In this document: one piece after another, positions 31,348 to 42,509 of the stretch
Position numbering within the stretch: position 1 is the stretch's first letter
Layout: the number at the start of each line of letters is the position of its first letter
Source: Viridothelium virens
Lineage: Eukaryota > Ascomycota > Dothideomycetes > Trypetheliales > Trypetheliaceae
NCBI GenBank assembly: GCA_010094025.1
Contig: ML991849.1
Coordinates: 62,001 to 126,000 of the forward strand
Reading direction: 5' to 3'
Length of the DNA stretch: 64,000 nucleotides
Notes under the pieces: model-generated
What the model saw: only the letters and a program-made list of their open reading frames with translations
Databases searched by the model: none
Told to the model about the DNA's origin: nothing
Position numbers and translations under genes: made by a program

Positions 31348-32411
31348 TCAATAAGCGGTCTGGATGCTACATAGGTCCAAAGTATGACATGCCGTGGAAG
31401 TCTGCACAAGGGCGATTGCGTGTATGCACATGGCGGATAAGATGGAGACGTGAAAGATCTGGTGTGAGCTGGCCCAGATGTCGAATTTGCCTGGAGCAAA
31501 GCGCTCTGGAGTTCGAGACTGCAACCGTCGGTCAGATCACTTGTCTTGCAAGTTGATGGAAGAAAGGGCAGTGAGCGTCCAAGCTTACCGCGTAAAGATT
31601 GCATCCGCCGCCATAGAAAAAAAGCTCTAGTAGATACCGTTTCATTCCCGAGTAATAGAGCATGTACTCGAACCCGTACAGATAAACTCCGTGCAGAAGC
31701 GGAATGAATGCTGATGCGCCCATCGCAACGTAGGCGCCCACCCTGGCCTTTCGCCAGCGCAGCGTTCTGAACTTGGGCATCGAGATCAGAGCAGCCGTGG
31801 CAGAGCCCGAGGCTATGACCTAGAATTTATGTTAGCATGTCGCGGGACCTGGAGCCGGCCGCGGACCGCTCTCAATGACTGACAATGGCCCAGTGCAATT
31901 TTTGCAAGCCCGGTTCACAAGTGAAGATATAATAGATGCCCGGAATAAATGTCCCCATGGTCACGATGACAATCCCAAGTAGATCGATTCGATGCCAGAA
32001 TTGTTCTACTCCATACGAGTGGGCTCCCATTAAGTGGTAAGTAGCGCTGAAGATTAAACAGCACTCCGCACACGAGAAGAAGATTGCAGACATGAAATAG
32101 TCTATTCTCGAGATGTTGAGCAATGGAGGCTCAGAGAGAACCCGCATGGACGCGGTCGCAACGAGTGGTAGGAGCAGAGCCCCGACCAGGTGGCTATACA
32201 CATTGCAAGTCTCGTTGTGCAAGAACGTCAGGCTGATGAGGATCTCCAGATAACCTGCTTTTTCTGGGCGATAGCCGCTAAGAATGTATTGGTTATCCCG
32301 CTGCCATTCGGAGACCTCCTGGTATGTCACGGTGCGGGCTTCAACTTTGCGCCGGGTTGTGAGCGCCTGCATGGTGCTTATCTTGACGCCCTGCATGTGC
32401 CGTTTCTTCAT
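31348..32411 (-). CDS. PAQR/Izh family seven-helix protein (AdipoR-like, hemolysin III fold)
   Basis: Three exons, 32411-31884, 31819-31589 and 31518-31348, all phase 0, encode 309 residues. The N-terminal cytosolic part leads to SGYRPEKAGYLEILISLTFLHNETCNVYSHLVGALL, given here only by its ends: SGYRPE and NETCNVYSHL are the PAQR signature. Zinc-site residues are visible: the His of FSATYHLMG, the Asp of RIDLLGI, and HQIFH in the last exon (WASSHQIFHVSILSAM), i.e. S-x3-H, D and H-x3-H. PERFAPGKFDIW before the last helix is typical. Yeast Izh proteins act in zinc and sterol homeostasis; animal homologues are ceramidase-like adiponectin receptors. The donors GTCAGT and GTAAGC are acceptable. 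MKKRHMQ at 32411 is the first ATG. Confidence 0.93.
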
Positions 32412-33672
32412 TTCTGATCCGGACGTTGCCTCTCTACCTAAATAGGTACCTTAGATGCGCTGACTGTGAATATCAGGAGGAGTGGTGGTGAATGAAGACA
32501 AGGGAATGGACTTCCGAAGGTCTGGTTTACAGAAGGAAGAACGGAGGAAAAGCCAAGTTTCGCAGAGAAGAGGTGATGGATGAGTAAAGGAGGCACGCGG
32601 CCCACTTGTATGCCTTCAGTCCTGGACAAATACGAAGGTATTTGTAGCTGCCGCTGTGTTGTTAGGGCAGCTGCTGAGAAGCGGCGTATGTACGACGACG
32701 ACGATTCATCCATCTCCAATCTCCGGCGCAAGGTTTCGTAAGTACTAAGTACTGTACTTCGCGGTGCCTTCTATAGTACTATTCTTTCTCGTCTACTAAG
32801 CTGAGGTACGGTACCTCCTCTGCAATGACTAATTGATAAGACCTACGTCTCTCAGCCTCGTACGATAGAGCTGACTTGAAACCTACTTCTGTAAACCCTT
32901 CAAATCCGTGAAGTCTAGATTTACTGCCATGGATCACGATGAATCTCGGGTCTATTAAAGAGTATTCTTAGATTTTTCGCCTTAATACCGCCGGAAAGGT
33001 TCGTGCTATTCTGGACGAGGACGCAGCTCGTGGCCTGCCCCAAAGATTGATTGATGTTATTACCAGTCTAAGCGCTTTGGGGTTAAAATATGTGTTTACC
33101 GACGAAGAAGCTGACCAGGGAACAAATCCTAGTGATCGATTCATGATCGGTGGTTTCTTGAAATGGCTTGGAAGGGACGTCTTGAATCCATACTTTACCC
33201 GATCAGCTGCTGTCATGAGGATTGCGGCCTGCTTCAAGAACCTTGCTACATCATCTCTCGAGTTGGAACTTGGAATGAAAAAGGTATTCGGCCGACTGAT
33301 CGTAAAATCGTTTTCTTGATACTCAGTGGTTCCCGTGAAACTGATTCGATGATGGACGAGCCGCCGCCGTACCGGCGTCTAGGATACGCATTCGTCTCGC
33401 ATTACCACTTCAAAAGTCAAAACTGTGGCTTCCATGCGTTTGGATTCAGTCCCGTCCTGGAAGTAGGCTAGACGTTCAGCCGGAGGCCGTGCAATCATTG
33501 ATCAATAGAATTTCTGAGGATCTCAAGGCTCACTTGCAGTCCAACTGATCCTAACGAAGGCGAACATAGAATCTTCGTGGTCCCTAAGTGGAAACCGATC
33601 TCAGCATCCAGATCTTGGAAGTAAAGCTGCAACTCTTTGGAGAAGAGAACACAATCTTCTGATTCATGTTGA
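32412..33672. other. Intergenic, 1.3 kb, with a decayed coding fragment
   Basis: The left half upstream of the PAQR gene should hold its promoter and is otherwise featureless. The right half contains the gene fragment entered at 32972. Confidence 0.4.
32972..33471 (+). pseudogene. Coding fragment with frame break, unknown family
   Basis: From an AG at 32970-32971 the frame is open for about 115 codons to 33319 (NTAGKVRAILDEDAARGLPQ, ALGLKYVFTDEEADQGTNPS, FMIGGFLKWLGRDVLNPYFT). A second coding-like stretch then follows in another frame to 33471 (RPTDRKIVFLILSGSRETDS, MMDEPPPYRRLGYAFV). There is no ATG near the 5' end, and a short A-run (gaatgaaaaagg, about 33274-33285) sits where the frame changes. 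It looks like a broken gene, or two exons of one whose 5' part I cannot find. The family is not recognised. Confidence 0.35.
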
Positions 33673-36129
33673 TTAAATGTTTCGGTTAAGAGCCTGGGCG
33701 GCACGCTTCTGCCTCTGTTGCTCCCAGAGATTCCAATGCTTTATCATTGAATGAAACCTCTTCTCTAAGAAGTGTCGATCTCCGATGAATTCCCACCTCA
33801 CCTGTTTTATGGCTTGATCAATCAAACGTGGTAGTGACTGCCTTGAAAAAAACGCGTCGTAAGTTTTGCTTTCTTTTCTGAACTTAATGTATGGCAACAT
33901 GTAGATACCGGATGGAGTATTGAAAGGCGAATTCGACCCCGACACCGTAGAAGCAGAGATCTGAAAAAAGACTGCAACAGAACAAGAGATAAATTCGTAA
34001 CCGCTGGCCCATTCGCTATGATAGATTGACAGCTCTTCTGGTGTAAGTGTTCTAGGATCAAAGTCTTCAGACGAAATGGAGCCATATTGAACCACCCACG
34101 GCGCTTCGTCGTCCTCGTTCACGATTTTTTGGAGATCATTTCGTACCAATAATTGTGGTGAGACATTGACATCACCTTCTGTGAACAAATGATTGGCGCG
34201 TAAACGATACCGCGGAACATTATAGCACAGTTGAACCGATTTTGTCTCGATGGTATCAAATTCGGAACCATCAGCTCGCAAACCGGCAATGTAAGCGCAG
34301 TCAACACTACGAGGAGAGCGGGATTCAGTGTCCTCTGCAGGCAAGTCATGTCCTTGGTCAGCGAAGAAGTTCTGGTGGCGTTCAGGTGCGTTTTCATGCT
34401 CTGTCAACCACTTTGTCAAGGCCATGGGATCGCTTTTTGAACCTGATCCGAAATTGTAAGAGGTTTCGACTTGCCAAGGTGGAGTCTCTTGCTGGGTGGG
34501 TGGCCATTGAAGAACGTAGAGACTGTCAACGAGTGCTCGTTGAGCATGCAGTAGACCCTTGTATATGTACAGCGGGTCCGAAATTATAGAGTCGGCAAAG
34601 GGCAAAGCACATTGATAATATACCTTTGCGTGTGTCGACCTCGTACGAAACCGAGGATGTTGTCCAAGAACTGCCCAGCATATCCAGCAAGATTTCTTAC
34701 TACATCCGAAGTAGTTCAAGCATTGCTGCTCTCGGTCGGTGTCTCCTGTCATGAAGTCCAGCATTTGTAGTTCGCAGTGGAAGTAGCATGGAACTTTTTC
34801 GGAATCGCTCGGAAGAGCCGAGTACTTAGATTTCTTATTCTGTGGCCAGCTGAGGATCTTTTGGCGGACTTTAGACAGGTCCAACTGAAATTCCCTTTTC
34901 TGTTCAATGGGAAGAAGTTGAATATCGCTGACTGACTGAGCCTTATCAGCTCTCCAGTCTTTAATTGCTTTCCAGCTGGCTCGAAGACGACCAAGTTGTA
35001 TGATGGCTCGGACTGTTTTGCCGTAACATGAGTCCTTGCTCTTCGGGTTTTTCCAATAAGGTCGACCAGATCTTCGGAAATCATATGTGATCGTGCATAA
35101 GGTTTCATATTTGACCAAAAACCTCGCGGAGACCGACTTGAGCTGTTCGTCTGTGTTGGTGTCCACTTCTGCAAGCATGTCTTTGATGCGCCCCTCCCTA
35201 GCAGCTTCATTTTCCTTTTTGTGGCCAGGTCGCGCAAGTTTCAGGTAGTTTTTGGACGTCTTAAAGTAATTGGCGACAAATTCCCAGCATAAGTGTTTGA
35301 TTTCCTTTATCGATTGCTCGACTGGACGAGATTGCTTCGAATCCGGAGAGCGGACTTCGTGCTCTGGTGGTTCGTCTTCCAGGTCTCTAAAAGTGATGCT
35401 CAATATGTAGTACAGTTGTCGTCGAAAGGAATGGCTCCGTATTGTTTTCCACATGAAGTGGTCTTCTTCGGTGTCATTCTGATCGCGTTCAGAACCGTAG
35501 GGAGGTGCGTCTACGAGGTCCTCCGCGTCTTCATCCTCCGACGTGGTCCCGGCATCTTCTTCAATGTTATCGTTGCCAGCCTGCTGGATTGCCCCGGTAC
35601 CTGCCTCAGGCACCTTTAGATCTTCGCTCATTTGCTGATCGTCCTTACTAAGAACAGCGTCTTCGTCTGGGCTGCCATCGTCTCTGTTCTCTCCCATCGT
35701 CGCAGTACTATCCAAAGACAATGCTTCCAAAGATAATGCTTCCGGGACATCCAACTCGTCATGAAACCAATCTTCTAGTTTGCTCAATATCGCGTTATCA
35801 TCATTCTGCAAGCCTTTATTTTTGGCCACATAGAGGGTATACTGTCGGCTTTTTCGATCGGGGCGGCGACAGAGCGCCGACGCAGAAACGTGCTCTGGAG
35901 AGTCGCCGGCTTTGCTCCTGGCAAAGATATAGGCTATAGCGTCGAGAAAGTATTGCGTCTTCTTATCAGCGATGTGGTCGAGGGTAGTGTGAGCCAGTAT
36001 TACCTGTTCCGGCCCTTTCCATTGTTGGCGAAATGTTGGTGTTCTGTTGAGCGTCCACGCCGCGGCAACGAGTTCCCAGGCATCAAGTCCTGGGTACTCG
36101 AAAATGGAGCCAAACAAGGGATCAGGCAT
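33673..36129 (-). CDS. OTT_1508-type deaminase-fold protein
   Basis: One open frame of 818 residues from MPDPLFGSIFEYPGL. About residues 130-225 are an acidic linker. The centre holds a deaminase signature: HCELQMLDFM at 451-460 (H451 zinc ligand, E453 catalytic, i.e. H-x-E) and GCSKKSCWIC at 475-484 (C481 and C484 zinc ligands, C-x2-C). This is the pattern of the fungal OTT_1508 family, a branch of the AID/APOBEC-like nucleic-acid deaminase superfamily defined by comparative genomics; its substrate has not been shown to my knowledge. The N-terminal half (residues 1-120, 225-430) is alpha-helical in composition; the C-terminal part contains no membrane segment or signal peptide. All catalytic residues are present, so activity is plausible. 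The stop is at 33673. Confidence 0.82.
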   Translation of the reverse strand: MPDPLFGSIFEYPGLDAWELVAAAWTLNRTPTFRQQWKGPEQVILAHTTLDHIADKKTQYFLDAIAYIFARSKAGDSPEHVSASALCRRPDRKSRQYTLYVAKNKGLQNDDNAILSKLEDWFHDELDVPEALSLEALSLDSTATMGENRDDGSPDEDAVLSKDDQQMSEDLKVPEAGTGAIQQAGNDNIEEDAGTTSEDEDAEDLVDAPPYGSERDQNDTEEDHFMWKTIRSHSFRRQLYYILSITFRDLEDEPPEHEVRSPDSKQSRPVEQSIKEIKHLCWEFVANYFKTSKNYLKLARPGHKKENEAAREGRIKDMLAEVDTNTDEQLKSVSARFLVKYETLCTITYDFRRSGRPYWKNPKSKDSCYGKTVRAIIQLGRLRASWKAIKDWRADKAQSVSDIQLLPIEQKREFQLDLSKVRQKILSWPQNKKSKYSALPSDSEKVPCYFHCELQMLDFMTGDTDREQQCLNYFGCSKKSCWICWAVLGQHPRFRTRSTHAKVYYQCALPFADSIISDPLYIYKGLLHAQRALVDSLYVLQWPPTQQETPPWQVETSYNFGSGSKSDPMALTKWLTEHENAPERHQNFFADQGHDLPAEDTESRSPRSVDCAYIAGLRADGSEFDTIETKSVQLCYNVPRYRLRANHLFTEGDVNVSPQLLVRNDLQKIVNEDDEAPWVVQYGSISSEDFDPRTLTPEELSIYHSEWASGYEFISCSVAVFFQISASTVSGSNSPFNTPSGIYMLPYIKFRKESKTYDAFFSRQSLPRLIDQAIKQVRWEFIGDRHFLEKRFHSMIKHWNLWEQQRQKRAAQALNRNI

Positions 36130-37433
36130 GATTCGGGAGAAGTTTTGTCGACTGATGAAGTTGTTGATTACTTGAAGAAAAGGTTAAGTGGTCAATTTGA
36201 ATCGGGCTGACAGTAGGCATGCATAGCTTGCTCTGGGGGCTTGAAGGTTTCTAAGATCGCAGTGGGCGACTTGAATGACTGTGCTGGGAGACTCATGGAC
36301 AAAGTACAAGTAGCTGATATGTCAACTAGGACGTTGAAGCTGGGTGCAACTTGGAGAGCTTCGCCGTGGCCAGATTTAAGCTGATGATTCCACCACAATA
36401 GAGCAGGAAGGCTGCAGAGCGCGTTTCAATGCTAGATGCTATTCAATCTTCCTTTTGCTTCAAGCAACTGCTAATAAATCACGCTCCGTTGTGCAGCCCT
36501 GATCTTGCACGCCATTCGCTGTTTTGGCGGAATGCTGCATCTGGGGCGCAATCTTGCATTGAGGGCTGAGCGGCATCAAAGCCCTTAGTGGTACGAATTG
36601 GTTCGAGCTTATCCTCCGAATGCCACACACAAAATTACCAGAATTCCGAAAGATATCAGATGGTCTAGAGCTTGGCACTGAACTAGGAATAGATAGTTGC
36701 GAGGTTGCTTTGAAGTTCGAATGGATAAATAGATTGGCTGCGTTAGGTCTCGAGAAGACAAGGAGGGTAAGGCTGAAGTATCAGATACGGGTAGTTGTGA
36801 CAACTAGGCAATATTACATGGAAAACAATAGAGAGTACTTGATAGTAGGCCACGCCTCTTAAGATAGAGTCACCGAGAGATGAAGCAGAGAAGTGGAAAG
36901 GCCAAACATACACTGTGGGGAAAGGTGCTGAGATAGATCACCAGCTTAGAATCATGAGGCGTCTATGAGCCTAGGGTCCGGAGCAACCAAAAAAGGACAC
37001 ACAAAATCTTTTATCTGTCAGCCTGCGGTTCTGTACTCCACCTACGCATTCTGAAATCGGTGGTGCCTTTAGCGAGAATGCGATAAAGGCAAGAGTTGAG
37101 CACAGCTCGAAGTGGAAGATAATCTTCAGCTTTAACGAGCTATCGATCTCCTCTCAATCCGTCAAGTCTCAGCTCAATTTCGCTATTTGGGACTCAGTAC
37201 CTTCGTTGCACTGCAGCGGAGACCGGTCTGAGGTAGAAACAAGTGCGTGGTAGTGAGAGGTGGTGAGGCAGTAATTGTTAAATGTCAGGAACAGGCAACG
37301 CGCTAGACCGACGCCGATGACGGACGCTACTCTATGCCGGAAATCTGTCGCTGGCTGATAGATATTTCCGTGGAGAACACTACAAATCATCGCGGCTTTG
37401 CCTCGGAGTCTTTCCTCGCCTTGGCGGCACAGG
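36130..37433. other. Intergenic, 1.3 kb, with unexplained open stretch
   Basis: This is the upstream flank of the deaminase-type gene and of RO10, which diverge. On the plus strand 36563-36862 is open for 99 codons (ending IVGHAS). It reads protein-like (MPHTKLPEFRKISDGLELGT, LKYQIRVVVTTRQYY) but lacks an upstream ATG exon I can join. It may be a remnant or an unannotated small gene. Confidence 0.35.
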
Positions 37434-38111
37434 ATGGAGAGTATTTCTTTGGAGACGCTCGAGCTCCTTGAATCTAGACTACACCGCATCGAGTACGCCG
37501 TGACGGGAAAGACCCAGCGTGCCTCAGAAGTTCCATCGCACGCTTCCACCATCTCGTCAAGACTAGGGAGCTTGGAACGTGGACTTCAAAGCTTGGCACA
37601 AGGCAGCGAAGTCGTTTCCGAGCTTCTCCAACTCCGTAAGAAAGCCTTTCCCTACTGGCCACGATCTTTCCTGGTTACCATTCTCAAGACCTAACGGGCT
37701 ACAGAAACTCGTCACCCATCCTACTTTCACACTCTTTCCGCCTCCTCGCCCCCATCCTCCCTCTCGTCCTCCCAAGTCCTCGCCATCGTCCTCGCTTCTG
37801 CACCTCTCTACTCCGAAACCGCATCGCGACTCACCTCACTCGCCGACTTGACCGTTCCACCCACGCCAGCTCTAACTTCGTTGATTTCCCTTCAACCACG
37901 AATTGCCAAATCTCAAGCCCGGCAGGAAGAGCAGGAACGGGAGGTTGGCGAATTGAGGGCAAGGACGGCGTCGCTGTTGGAGAGATGGTATGAACTGAGG
38001 GTTGTGGGGCAAGGCGAGCAATGGATTGAATGGGAAGAGAGGCTGCAGGGTGTGGAGAGGGAGGTCAGACGTGAAGAGGGGAGGAAGCGGAGGGAAGGGG
38101 AGGTATTCTAG
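37434..38111 (+). CDS. RO10: Dynactin p24-type subunit, nuclear distribution protein RO10
   Basis: Exon 1 37434-37635 and exon 2 37705-38111 (C|GTAAGA ... GGCTACAG|AA) encode 202 residues. It begins MESISLETLELLESRLHRIE, followed by an N-terminal coiled coil with SSRLGSLERGLQSLAQGSEV. The middle reads QTRHPSYFHTLSASSPPSSL and VLAIVLASAPLYSETASRLT, then PRIAKSQARQEEQEREVGEL, a long coiled coil ending in a charged tail. This is the layout of Neurospora RO10 / dynactin p24 (yeast Ldb18, animal DCTN3), part of the dynactin shoulder that links dynein to cargo for nuclear migration in hyphae. The ATG chosen begins the conserved MESI; the 12 codons upstream are unconserved. Confidence 0.88.
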
Positions 38112-39996
38112 GGCCTTCTAATCTTCCGTTGATTTCGGTGAAGATTTGCAAAGGTGCCCTTGATGGTCTAGGTTTCTGTTGCTGAATAACGAGGGGCCTA
38201 GGGTTCCACATGTTTCTCCATGAACGGGGCTTGGTCGACTGTGGTCTGTTTCTGCCAATATCATGGCTAGGATCCGAAGGTCTAGCGCAGAAACAGGTGG
38301 AATTTGAAGGGAAGATCACATATTGCTGGCCAAATAGTGGGACTCAAATGCTATCGGAGAGCGAAACCGGCATGGCGTCGTGTTGCACCAATGGCATCAC
38401 ATCTGGAGAACTCGCATAAGGGCTAGGACTTTTCGGGCTGAACGTCATCACTTGGTGTCCCGGCCAAGCCGTACCTTTTACGAAGACCGATGAAGGAGAG
38501 AAGAGATAGTTTATGCCGCTTATTAACCACCTTCGATATCAGGCCGCGGATGACAGAAGACCTGGCGATATCACCATGCTAAGTAGTCTGCATGACGCCA
38601 AAACTCACGTGGTCCTGGACTCTCTACGTTGTCGGCATGACGCCTGCCATTGACTATATCCAATGATTGCGGCGAATGTTATAGTTGCCATGCTATCCAT
38701 TCTGGAAAGCCCTTAGAATTAAGCCGAAGACCTGCTTATAGGAGAGAATATGAATGTGGACCGGGGGTCGACAAGACTAGGGCGTACTACCCAGGACGCG
38801 CGTTGTTTTATTTGTCATTCCCCTGGGCGAGCTTAAAGCTTGTCCGCAAGAGAGTTGTTTCGTGGGCAGACAACCGAGCCCATTTCATGACGTGCAGATT
38901 GTCGCAACCCACAACAATAGTAGCTAGCTTAACAAATACGAGTGTATGTAAGATAATTGTCACATTGCATTGAACTGTGATGGAAAAGACGGTTTGGAGC
39001 CGCATTTTGCATCATACGCGATCTGAAACGTACCTCCGGCATTTGGGTCAGCAGGAGAAGCTTCGCATGTACAAACTGCAGAGGCTGAGAGAAAGCGTCT
39101 GTTGGAAGCTGCGTTTCAGTTGACGGAGCCTTTGGAATCGTGTTGAACAATTAGCTAAGTACATCTTGGCCGTCAACGTTCTGGAAAATGGGGCCTAAAT
39201 TGCGTGGATATTCCAGGCGGCTTTCTTCGGCTTTGATTTGCTTGTGGTAAATTTAGCAACTGATACCCTGTCGATTGTGCGGCGCGAACAAGGCGGCAGA
39301 GGGGAGATGGCAGCGAGCGTTGAACAAAGAAAGTGGGACTGAATGGCATGCATCAGCATGAGCCTGTGAGTCAATCAGTCACCAGTAAGTGATTAGGAGA
39401 CAATGGAGACAGAGACTCAGAGTCGGTAATTATGTGGTAAATCATTCGCGATGCTTGCTGTTAATCTCTGCGACCCCCTGCGCGTGGCCGGCCAGGCCTG
39501 AAACCGCCCTGAGAGTGGTGAGAGCCTTGGGGAGCTCCCGTCCCAATCATCCAACCCCCCAGCCCACACTCCATGCTTCGCCCTCCACTTTGACACTCCT
39601 CTCATCCACCACGCTTCCTCTCCGTTGCAAGGATCCAGCGACAACCCCCATCTCAAGCGCGCGCCGCTTCTACCGCTGCAGGAGTCTTCCACACTGACTC
39701 CGGCTCTGAGCCGACATCCACCCATCGCCAGGAAGTCCCTGTCTCTCGTTGTCGCCGCTTGCACGCCTATCTCCGAATCTCATTCATTCTTGGGTCCGGG
39801 AAGTCGCTCGCTCACACTCCTCCCATTGTTCTTCCGAAAACTTGCTTCTCAGCGCCTAGTCCGGAACAACGGTCTCTGCCGGCCTCCTGCTCCACCTCAC
39901 TGCTCGACCGTTCCAGAGGCGACGCTAATATTTGTCTCACATTGATTGCTTGAGCCCAAACCTGCTAACCTATCTCCCCACTTAACCTTCTACCTC
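38112..39996. other. Intergenic and long SHO1 leader, 1.9 kb
   Basis: No gene was recognised. From about 39530 to 39996 the plus strand becomes strongly C/T-rich, typical of a fungal promoter and 5' leader, and this part is probably transcribed with SHO1. It contains a 106-codon open frame at 39625-39945 ending about 50 nt before the SHO1 start. Confidence 0.45.
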
Positions 39997-41247
39997 ATGC
40001 CTTCTTACGGTTCTCTTCGCAATTCACCCTCTCTTCGCAAATACGACATGCCGAGCATGAATCGACCGACCTTCAGCATTGGCAACATTGTTGGCCACCC
40101 GTTTGCCATGTCCACCATATCAGTCTCGATAGTAAGCGCGCCGACGTGTTGGTGACTTTATGGGACTCGATACTGACGATCACTCCACAGCTGGGTTGGA
40201 TCATCGCATTCGTCGGCTCCGTCATATCAGCGATACACGGCAACTTTCCGAACTTTGTCTGGTGGGCGATAGTGTACATGTTCTTCTGTATAGTCGGTGT
40301 CCTGGCGACCGTTGCGACTGATTCAGTTTTCACATACCATGTTGCTGTATGTTCCCATCAATGACAGCCATTGATGATGTGGCTGTACAATCGCTCCTGA
40401 TGCTGACAACACATAGATAACGGGGTTCATGGCCGCTGGTCTCGTCTTCAACTCTTCTTCCGTCAACTCGCTTGTCTACTCATCAGATAGCGCAAAGCAA
40501 GCCGCCGCCGCAGGTTTCATTCTCCTTTCCATGGTCACAGTATGTCCAGTCCATTCTACTCAAATCCAATTTGCCCCACTCTTCGACGACTAACCCAATC
40601 GCAACCAGATCGTCTGGATCTTCTACTACGGCTCCCAACCGCAAGCCTCCCACCGCGCCTACGTCGACTCCTTCGCCCTCCACAAAGGCGGCCGCACCTC
40701 CGGCCGCTCCTCACGCCCCATGTCCAACGCGAACCCCTACGGCACCACCACCGCCCCACCCCTCAACCGACAATCCTCGAATCCCGCTCCCCAGATGTAC
40801 ACGTCAGCGCAGCTCAACGGCTTCGAGACGAGCTCGCCCGTCTCCGGCTACCCCGGCGGCGCCGCCGGCGCCCGCGACCCGCGCGAGTCCGCCCCGCGCT
40901 TCGGCGGCATGGGTCCCGGCGGGGTGCCCCCACAAAGCAGCAGCGTCGCGAAGACGGAGTCGACGAGCCCCGGGGGGCTGGCGGGCGCTTTGGGAGGGGT
41001 GGGGCAGCCGACGAGCGATCTGGGGAGTCCGGCGAACGAGCCCGCGGGCGTGCAGGACCAGAGCCAGTATCCGTATCGGGCGAAGGCGATCTATAGCTAT
41101 GAGGCGAACCCCGATGATGCGAATGAGATTAGCTTCTCGAAACATGAGATTCTGGAGGTGAGCGATGTGAGTGGGAGGTGGTGGCAGGCGAAGAAGGAGA
41201 CGGGGGAGACGGGGATTGCGCCGAGTAATTATTTGATTTTGCTGTGA
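39997..41247 (+). CDS. SHO1: High-osmolarity sensor Sho1 (four TM helices + SH3)
   Basis: Four exons, 39997-40131, 40191-40346, 40417-40539 and 40609-41247, all phase 0, give 350 residues. Four membrane helices fall in the first three exons plus the start of the fourth: [20 protein letters not shown] across intron 1, then [31 protein letters not shown] and [18 protein letters not shown] across intron 3. A Gly/Pro/Ser-rich cytosolic linker follows, then a C-terminal SH3 domain at about 293-350 ([39 protein letters not shown]), with the ALYDY-like and WW motifs. Sho1 anchors the HOG-pathway MAPKK Pbs2 at the plasma membrane. A later start at MPSMNRP (residue 18) is possible. Confidence 0.96.
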
Positions 41248-42509
41248 GGAAGAGAGGGGGAAAGGGTTGGAGTGTAAGAAGGTAGGAGGGAATTGAGGAA
41301 GGGGATCTGTTGGAGTAATTACATTCGGATCACGAACCGGAGAGATCAACGACGCGACGCCCCGCAACCTGTTTTTTCGACGCTGCTTGCTTCGTCCATC
41401 ATCGAATTGATGACTCCTGCGCTTGGCTTCTGCCGTACACGTCCTCAACGCTACGATTGTCGAAACTACCATCCCGCTCTGATTACGAGCAGTCGTGCGC
41501 TGCACCTCTCCGCGATTTTCTTACTTCTTCGCTTACGACCAACGTTGAATCTCCTAGTGTCTTTATTCGGCTCCCTTTGATTTCAAAAACTCGACGGCTC
41601 ATCCGTTGTTGAATGCTTTGGCCCAGGCGTTATTAGGAGTCTTGCAGATTAATGTGGGAGCGGTTACGGGAATGACACACATATGCGGATGGGCCTACGG
41701 GTTCCAGATTTGTCCTGTCGATCTGTTTCGTCTTTTGTGCTCGTTCTTGAAGATGTTGAGTGTGAGATTTGGTCTTTGATCTGGATGGGAAAGATCAATA
41801 TGATTCGTACTGGAGGGATTATGCCTGGCCTAGGAAGAAATTGGCGTTTGTGTGGAGGCACTGGAGAGGCGTGGCTGCAGATTAGTGAAGCCAGTACCTT
41901 GAAAGGTGATTTGAGAGATGATGGCGGAGAAGTAGATTCTAATTCAAGTATTGTACTTAGGTATCCAAAAGCCAGCTTCTGTCATGACGCCAAGCCAAGT
42001 CTACTCACCTCGTGAACGCGATAATACTTGAGCGCTTTGTTCGCACGCTGAAGTTACTATTACGGCGTTGTGTAGCAATGCCGCGCAGCCCCTAGCTATT
42101 CCCGATCTTTAGCGAAACCGAAACACTCAGTCACAATAGCTACGTCGTACGTTATTACGTTCACTCGCTTGAGCTTTTCCCTCCCATTGAGCGTCTAAGG
42201 TTACATTCTGAGATAAGTTTGTGCCCTAACTGGACCTAATTCTTTAATGCCAGTGCTTTAACTCGCGTTGAAGCTTACTTACTTGCAGCTTTATAGCCTC
42301 CTTTGCGTATAAAGCAGTCTGAGTAAACTTTAGTGCCGATGATTTGTGCTTTCAGTTAGAATTATTTTCTGTTCAACAGAATGGTCCGAATATTATAGCA
42401 TTGACGGACGGAGTCATATTCCTTTTGTCAGAGATTATGGCTACTTGGCGTAGTCGAAAGGCTGTTGGTGGACATCAGCTCTACAACAATTCCCGCCCAC
42501 CGCTCCAGC
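41248..42509. other. Intergenic, 1.26 kb, between SHO1 and HET gene
   Basis: The left part is SHO1 3' flank. From about 42010 the composition shifts to AT-rich with many short tta/gtta words, as in decayed repeats, up to the HET gene promoter. No intact element or terminal repeat could be delimited. Confidence 0.35.

Noticed and set aside
40472-41161. 229-codon frame overlapping SHO1
   Set aside because: It is Pro/Arg/Ser-rich translation of GC-rich SHO1 linker DNA in a wrong frame.
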